Of a stretch of DNA of 31,341 nucleotides, positions 27,975 to 31,341 are shown in pieces. Each line of letters starts with the position of its first letter. Positions within the stretch are counted from its first letter, which is position 1. Below the pieces are notes generated by a model. The model searched no databases, was not told where the DNA came from, and saw nothing but the letters and a program-made list of their open reading frames with translations. Origin of the DNA: a virus; the IMG/VR virus record IMGVR_UViG_3300044701_003472, positions 1 to 31,341 of that record. The stretch is one strand, 5' to 3'. The translations under genes were made by a program, and so were the position numbers.

Positions 27975-30052
27975 CTTCCCCGCTTTTCACGGGCGAGTCG
28001 TTGACGTTCAGAAAGGCTCACACGGGCGGCTGGGGCGACCTGGCGTGCGCCAGTGTCGAAGGATATTCCGCGAATCGAAGCCGCAACGTGGAGGCCCACC
28101 ACCACGTCGCCCAGGTCGTTGTCGCGGCCAGGTCGCAAGGTCCACTCTTCCACCGTCCTATCGGCGGTGCTCACCACCGTTCGCTTTTCTGCGGCCAAGT
28201 GGGCGGCGATCATCTCGTGTGCGCTCGGGCTGTCGCCCGGCAGGTAGAGCGCACCGAGGCCACCAATCGGCACCGACAGACGCGACGCAACGAAGGATTT
28301 CCAGAAATTGGTTCCGATGACAACTTCCCGCATTTTGCGGGCTTTATTGAGTTTTATGCGCCAGTCGGTGCCGATCTTTTCGCCCGGCTCCTTCTTCCAG
28401 TCGCTCATCGGCTGCCGCTTCGCCCCGATGCCAACGCCACGGGACGGCATGAGCCGATCCTTCCACGCGGACATTTTGCAGAATTGGAAGACGGTGTCGG
28501 TGGAAGTCCCATAGCCCGCGTCGATCAACGCCAGCGAGACACGCCGTGGCGTGCCGTCCTCGTCGGGCCAGTCTCGGTCGAGAATCTGCGAGCACACCGC
28601 GGAGAGCGCGGCGAACCACGTCCCCTGCATCGATCCGGCGGGGTGGGTTTTTTCGAGCATTCCGCGCATTTCCGCCTTGGCGAATACCCGGCGTGACGGG
28701 TCTGGGTAAGCGGAGTATGCCACCAGGTCGCCGCGAAACGCATTGCCGAACGCACCGACGCCCCACCACAAACAGCCCTCGCCTACGTCGATAAAGGCCA
28801 CGAGTTCCACCGCCTCGCGGGGCACGATTCCTGGCCTGATACGGTTCAACCGCCTTGCGATTCCGTCCGGGTCCAGCTGTGCTTGCTGGCTCGTTTCAAG
28901 GTCGCGGGGGGCGTTCTGGTACTCAGCCCAGAACGCCTCGTCCCCTCTGGTAATCAGCAGGCCCATCGCGTGCTGCACTGCCGATATTTCGCCCTCGGCC
29001 ATCCGGGCAGGCCATGCGGCTTGTGCGCCAGCGTCCATTTTTGCCCGGTTTCCACGATAAAACGCGGTGGCCCTGGCAATCTTATTTTCTTGCGGGATGG
29101 CATCGTCGCTCAGGTCTTGACGGTAAATCTCGGCGTACTGATCCCAGAAGATCATGGCCGAGCGCGACGGCATCGAGACCATCAGCCGGGCGGTTGACCC
29201 TTGCCATTCCGGGTGGCCCTTGCGGTCCAGGAGTTGGGCCGCGCCGTCGTTTTTCTGGATTACCGTGCAGGCACACAAACACGCCACGCGCTGCCCAGGG
29301 CCAGCGAGTCCGAGAATATCGGACGCGAGGATTTGCAGGCGGTTCGCGGTCTGGTGCGTGCTCTTCGCGGAGTCTCGGGTCTGGAAGTCGTCCACTAGGC
29401 ACAGGTCCGGTCGCACCTGCGAGCCGTCCGCCAGCGTGGCCTTCGCGCCACGGATTGCGCCGGTAATTCCCGCGATTCCGATAACTGACCCACCGCCCGC
29501 AGCCGTTGCGGGAAGGCGTACTTCTTCTTTGGTCCAGACTAAATGCGTGGGCACGCCGCCGCTGGTCTGCGCCTCGGCTCGACGGGCCACGCCACCCAGG
29601 GCACGGACGGCGTGAACGGCCTCGGGGAAGTCGGCTTCTAGCTCGTCGTTAAATGCCAGTTCGCTCCGCAAGTTTTCCATTATTTGACGGGCTGCCCTGG
29701 ACGTGGCCGCGACTACGAACAAAAACCGGCGATGGCCGTAAAGCAGCGCCCACGCCGCCGCCCCCTCAACAATCGTGGTCTTCCCGCTCCCACGAGGCAT
29801 CGCCAGCGCCCGCAAGCCACCGTGGAGGATTATCCCCTGGATGCTGGAAATCAGCGCTAGGTGGTCGTCGGAAAACGCAAGAGGAAACCTGGGGGCCATA
29901 TAGGTCCGCAGGAAACGCAGGAGGTCCAGGCGACAATCCTCCTTGATTTCGGGCCGCTGGACCGGAGGCGTCTGGCCTATGTCTCGGGCCTCGGCTCGTG
30001 AGGCTCGCTTGTGGGCGGCCTTGTAGGCGATGCGGGCCGGGGAATCGGTCAC
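27971..30052 (-). CDS. terL: Terminase large subunit (lambda gpA-type)
   Basis: The protein is the ATP-driven DNA packaging motor with end-cutting nuclease. The 693 residues show Walker A PRGSGKTT (86-93), Walker B LCLVDD (~217-222), and a gpA-type nuclease domain with D422 (VAFIDVGEG), D511 (LALIDAGYGTSTDTVFQFC) and D648 (DNDLGDVVVGLHVAA). The start overlaps the upstream stop as ATGA. The small subunit is not recognisable in the window. The gene is the first large late gene, and the head genes continue after the plus-strand cassette. Confidence 0.95.
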   Translation of the reverse strand: MTDSPARIAYKAAHKRASRAEARDIGQTPPVQRPEIKEDCRLDLLRFLRTYMAPRFPLAFSDDHLALISSIQGIILHGGLRALAMPRGSGKTTIVEGAAAWALLYGHRRFLFVVAATSRAARQIMENLRSELAFNDELEADFPEAVHAVRALGGVARRAEAQTSGGVPTHLVWTKEEVRLPATAAGGGSVIGIAGITGAIRGAKATLADGSQVRPDLCLVDDFQTRDSAKSTHQTANRLQILASDILGLAGPGQRVACLCACTVIQKNDGAAQLLDRKGHPEWQGSTARLMVSMPSRSAMIFWDQYAEIYRQDLSDDAIPQENKIARATAFYRGNRAKMDAGAQAAWPARMAEGEISAVQHAMGLLITRGDEAFWAEYQNAPRDLETSQQAQLDPDGIARRLNRIRPGIVPREAVELVAFIDVGEGCLWWGVGAFGNAFRGDLVAYSAYPDPSRRVFAKAEMRGMLEKTHPAGSMQGTWFAALSAVCSQILDRDWPDEDGTPRRVSLALIDAGYGTSTDTVFQFCKMSAWKDRLMPSRGVGIGAKRQPMSDWKKEPGEKIGTDWRIKLNKARKMREVVIGTNFWKSFVASRLSVPIGGLGALYLPGDSPSAHEMIAAHLAAEKRTVVSTADRTVEEWTLRPGRDNDLGDVVVGLHVAASIRGISFDTGARQVAPAARVSLSERQRLAREKRGR

Positions 30053-30327
30053 GGGCTGTCCTTGTGGTGTTCGTCCGCCTTGCCGTCTATTACAGCGCTA
30101 GACGACTGGCCGCTTATTGAGGTGTTGGGCGGATCGGCGGCAGGACATTTCCCAGCCTTGAAAATTAGGCACTCGTCACCGCATCCACCATTTAACCCAA
30201 CAACCTCGCAGTCATCCAGGCCAATTGGATAAACGGATTTTGCCATCCGATTTCGCGCAGCGTCAATGGCATCCTTGGTCGATACACCAAGGACCGCATA
30301 TGTTTTACGCTTATATGATTTGAGCAT
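30049..30327 (-). CDS. Small hypothetical protein upstream of terminase
   Basis: This 92-residue protein has a basic N-terminus (MLKSYKRKTYAVLGVSTKDAIDAARNRMAKSV) and four Cys in the middle (DDCEVV, GGCGDECLIF, AGKCPAA), possibly a metal-binding site. The family is not recognised. AGGA precedes the ATG by 6-7 bases. The stop overlaps the terminase start. It could take part in packaging by position, but it does not look like a Nu1-type small terminase. Confidence 0.62.
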   Translation of the reverse strand: MLKSYKRKTYAVLGVSTKDAIDAARNRMAKSVYPIGLDDCEVVGLNGGCGDECLIFKAGKCPAADPPNTSISGQSSSAVIDGKADEHHKDSP

Positions 30328-30343
30328 AAATAATCCTGGGGGG

Positions 30344-30532
30344 TTAAAGGTTAAATAATCCGCCCAACAACGTCATGCATCGGACGGCTTCGCCGCCAGG
30401 TGAGCCTGGGGGGTTGGCCCTGGACTTCCTCGGCCTACCACCGAGTTTCCCGTTCCTGGCGCTAGCTGCGGCCTTTCGCGGGGACTTGATCTTGCCGAGG
30501 GCCACGGCTGCCGGGTTCTTTTTTTTGGTCAC
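30344..30532 (-). CDS. Small basic protein with RNGKLGGRPRK motif
   Basis: The GTG at 30532 is preceded by a perfect AGGAGG at 8 bases, so I use it rather than the upstream ATG at 30559. The result is 62 residues. The sequence TKKKNPAAVALGKIKSPRK, then AASARNGKLGGRPRK, has the short basic motif (A-R-N-G-K-x-G-G-R-P-R-K) found in many small phage and bacterial proteins that may bind nucleic acid. The codons start with an A-rich run (AAAAAAAAG). The function is unknown. Confidence 0.66.
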   Translation of the reverse strand: MTKKKNPAAVALGKIKSPRKAAASARNGKLGGRPRKSRANPPGSPGGEAVRCMTLLGGLFNL

Positions 30533-30562
30533 TGGCGTGCCTCCTGTTGGCGCTTGCATATC

Positions 30563-30898
30563 CTAGCGCTGGGATTTGCAAGGGGTGGGTTCGGTCGCCT
30601 CCAGACGCGCAAGGGCGGCGTCGCATCTATATAGCATCTCACCGTCGCCATCGTCGTTGAAATCTTTCTGACGTTTACACATGGTCAGCAGATCCCGCAG
30701 CAAACTCGCACACTCGATCAGCACGGGGGAAGCGTCGATCATGGGAATTTCCGTGATAGTTTTCCTGAGTCGATCTTCCACCTCCCGCTTGTGTGTGGAA
30801 GAAACCATGCCGCCATCGGCGGAGTCCCCCTTGTCGATCTTCGCCTCAATAGCGGCGTCAATATAGTCAATCAGTGCAGCCAGTGCGGCGGGACTCAT
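30563..30898 (-). CDS. Hypothetical protein, paralogous C-terminus with neighbour
   Basis: This 111-residue helical protein starts MSPAALAALIDYIDAAIEAK in an ATGA overlap with the upstream gene. The C-terminal YRCDAALARLEATE resembles LERIDAALARLKGN at the end of the upstream neighbour, encoded by an 18-base exact repeat. The family is not recognised. Confidence 0.6.
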   Translation of the reverse strand: MSPAALAALIDYIDAAIEAKIDKGDSADGGMVSSTHKREVEDRLRKTITEIPMIDASPVLIECASLLRDLLTMCKRQKDFNDDGDGEMLYRCDAALARLEATEPTPCKSQR

Positions 30899-30934
30899 TT
30901 GTTATTTCCTTTCAGTCGCGCAAGGGCGGCGTCG
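30606..30934. repeat. 18-bp direct repeat at ends of two adjacent genes
   Basis: The plus-strand sequence CGCGCAAGGGCGGCGTCG occurs at 30606-30623 and 30917-30934. It encodes the shared DAALARL segment near the C-termini of the two neighbouring genes. It suggests a partial duplication or a shared C-terminal motif. Confidence 0.75.
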
Positions 30935-31287
30935 ATGCGTTCCAGGTAGTCATGTGGGGCGTCATCAGACGGGCTTGCCCACCGCAGCAGGGCTGCGAGT
31001 TCGTCAAGTCGTAGGTCATAATGAAATCTGGCAGGTCGTGGAGTGCGGCCACGGAGATGTAAGAATCGCCTAAATAACTCTGGGCAACTAACGTTAAACC
31101 AATCGGCAACTTCGCGGATTTCCAACGAAGCAACTAGCGCGTCGCTGGTTTTTGACACCTCGGCCAGTGCTACGTCAATAGATGCCACCCTCTCGGAGAT
31201 TGTCATGCAATAGGGTCGCGGTGCAATCTTTCGGAGGTAGTGGTTAATGGGATTATTAAAGATTTTTTTAAAGTCATTGTCGATCAT
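30895..31287 (-). CDS. Hypothetical protein at right edge
   Basis: The ATG at 31287 is preceded by AGGAG at 9 bases and is preferred to an in-frame ATG at 31332, giving 130 residues. The sequence is MIDNDFKKIFNNPINHYLRKI onward, with SKTSDALVASLEIREVADWFNVSCPELFRRFLHLRGR in the middle and a C-terminal ERIDAALARLKGNN. It looks helical and soluble. No family is recognised. It overlaps the next gene as ATGA. Confidence 0.62.
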   Translation of the reverse strand: MIDNDFKKIFNNPINHYLRKIAPRPYCMTISERVASIDVALAEVSKTSDALVASLEIREVADWFNVSCPELFRRFLHLRGRTPRPARFHYDLRLDELAALLRWASPSDDAPHDYLERIDAALARLKGNNK

Positions 31288-31341
31288 GCTGGTCTTCTCC
31301 TGGGTTAATCGTTCGCTGTCGTCAACACGCATGGAAAAAAT

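Noticed and set aside
1-31341. tRNA, rRNA, insertion sequence, integrase or endolysin
   Set aside because: I looked for tRNA-like arms, transposase or integrase motifs and lysozyme/peptidase motifs and saw none that would stand; these functions are probably outside the window or unrecognised.

Overview
The window is a continuous piece of a high-GC tailed bacteriophage or prophage (Caudoviricetes, long-tailed siphovirus plan). The evidence is a lambda-type large terminase, a portal, a protease-capsid fusion, a tail tube protein, a G/G-T frameshift chaperone pair and a tape measure protein, all on the minus strand. Genes are packed with start/stop overlaps (ATGA, GTGA, TTGA) and many GTG starts. 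The host is probably Gram-negative, judging by lipoprotein-type signals and the protein families seen. I cannot name it. No integrase, endolysin or clear small terminase is in the window, so the genome continues outside it.

Read in the direction of transcription (right to left), the layout is as follows. (1) 31.3-30.0 kb holds four small unknown genes. (2) 30.05-27.97 kb is the large terminase, followed by a small lipoprotein-like ORF whose coding frame appears to switch. (3) 27.83-26.5 kb is a three-gene cassette on the opposite (plus) strand, with its own candidate promoter. Each gene has a structured leader, and the first two leaders are repeats of each other. (4) 26.4-20.2 kb is the head: small connector-like protein, portal, protease-capsid fusion, cement-like protein, and connector/terminator-type proteins. 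(5) 20.16-18.58 kb is tail tube, cement-like protein, and chaperones G and G-T joined by a textbook -1 slippery site. (6) 18.6-14.9 kb is an unusual block between the chaperones and the tape measure: fibre-type proteins, a 50-residue repeat protein, unknown proteins, and two coiled-coil/membrane proteins. (7) 14.9-7.08 kb is tape measure, distal tail and hub proteins, a glycine-rich fibre protein, another fibre, and a second tail-tube domain fused to a lectin-like domain. (8) 7.02-0 kb is the early region: an XRE repressor with two operators upstream, then a membrane protein, RecT, a RecE-type nuclease, SSB, a winged-helix protein, a Holliday-junction-resolvase-like nuclease, a zinc-finger protein, a DUF7220 membrane protein, a DNA N6-adenine methyltransferase, and a replication initiator that runs off the left edge. 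The initiator's coding sequence carries a dense iteron array, a likely origin.

The early genes form one recombination/replication operon that the XRE protein probably controls. The late genes form one long morphogenesis operon. The plus-strand cassette inside the late operon is the part least explained by known phage biology. Its repeated leader RNA is the best candidate here for an undescribed regulatory element.
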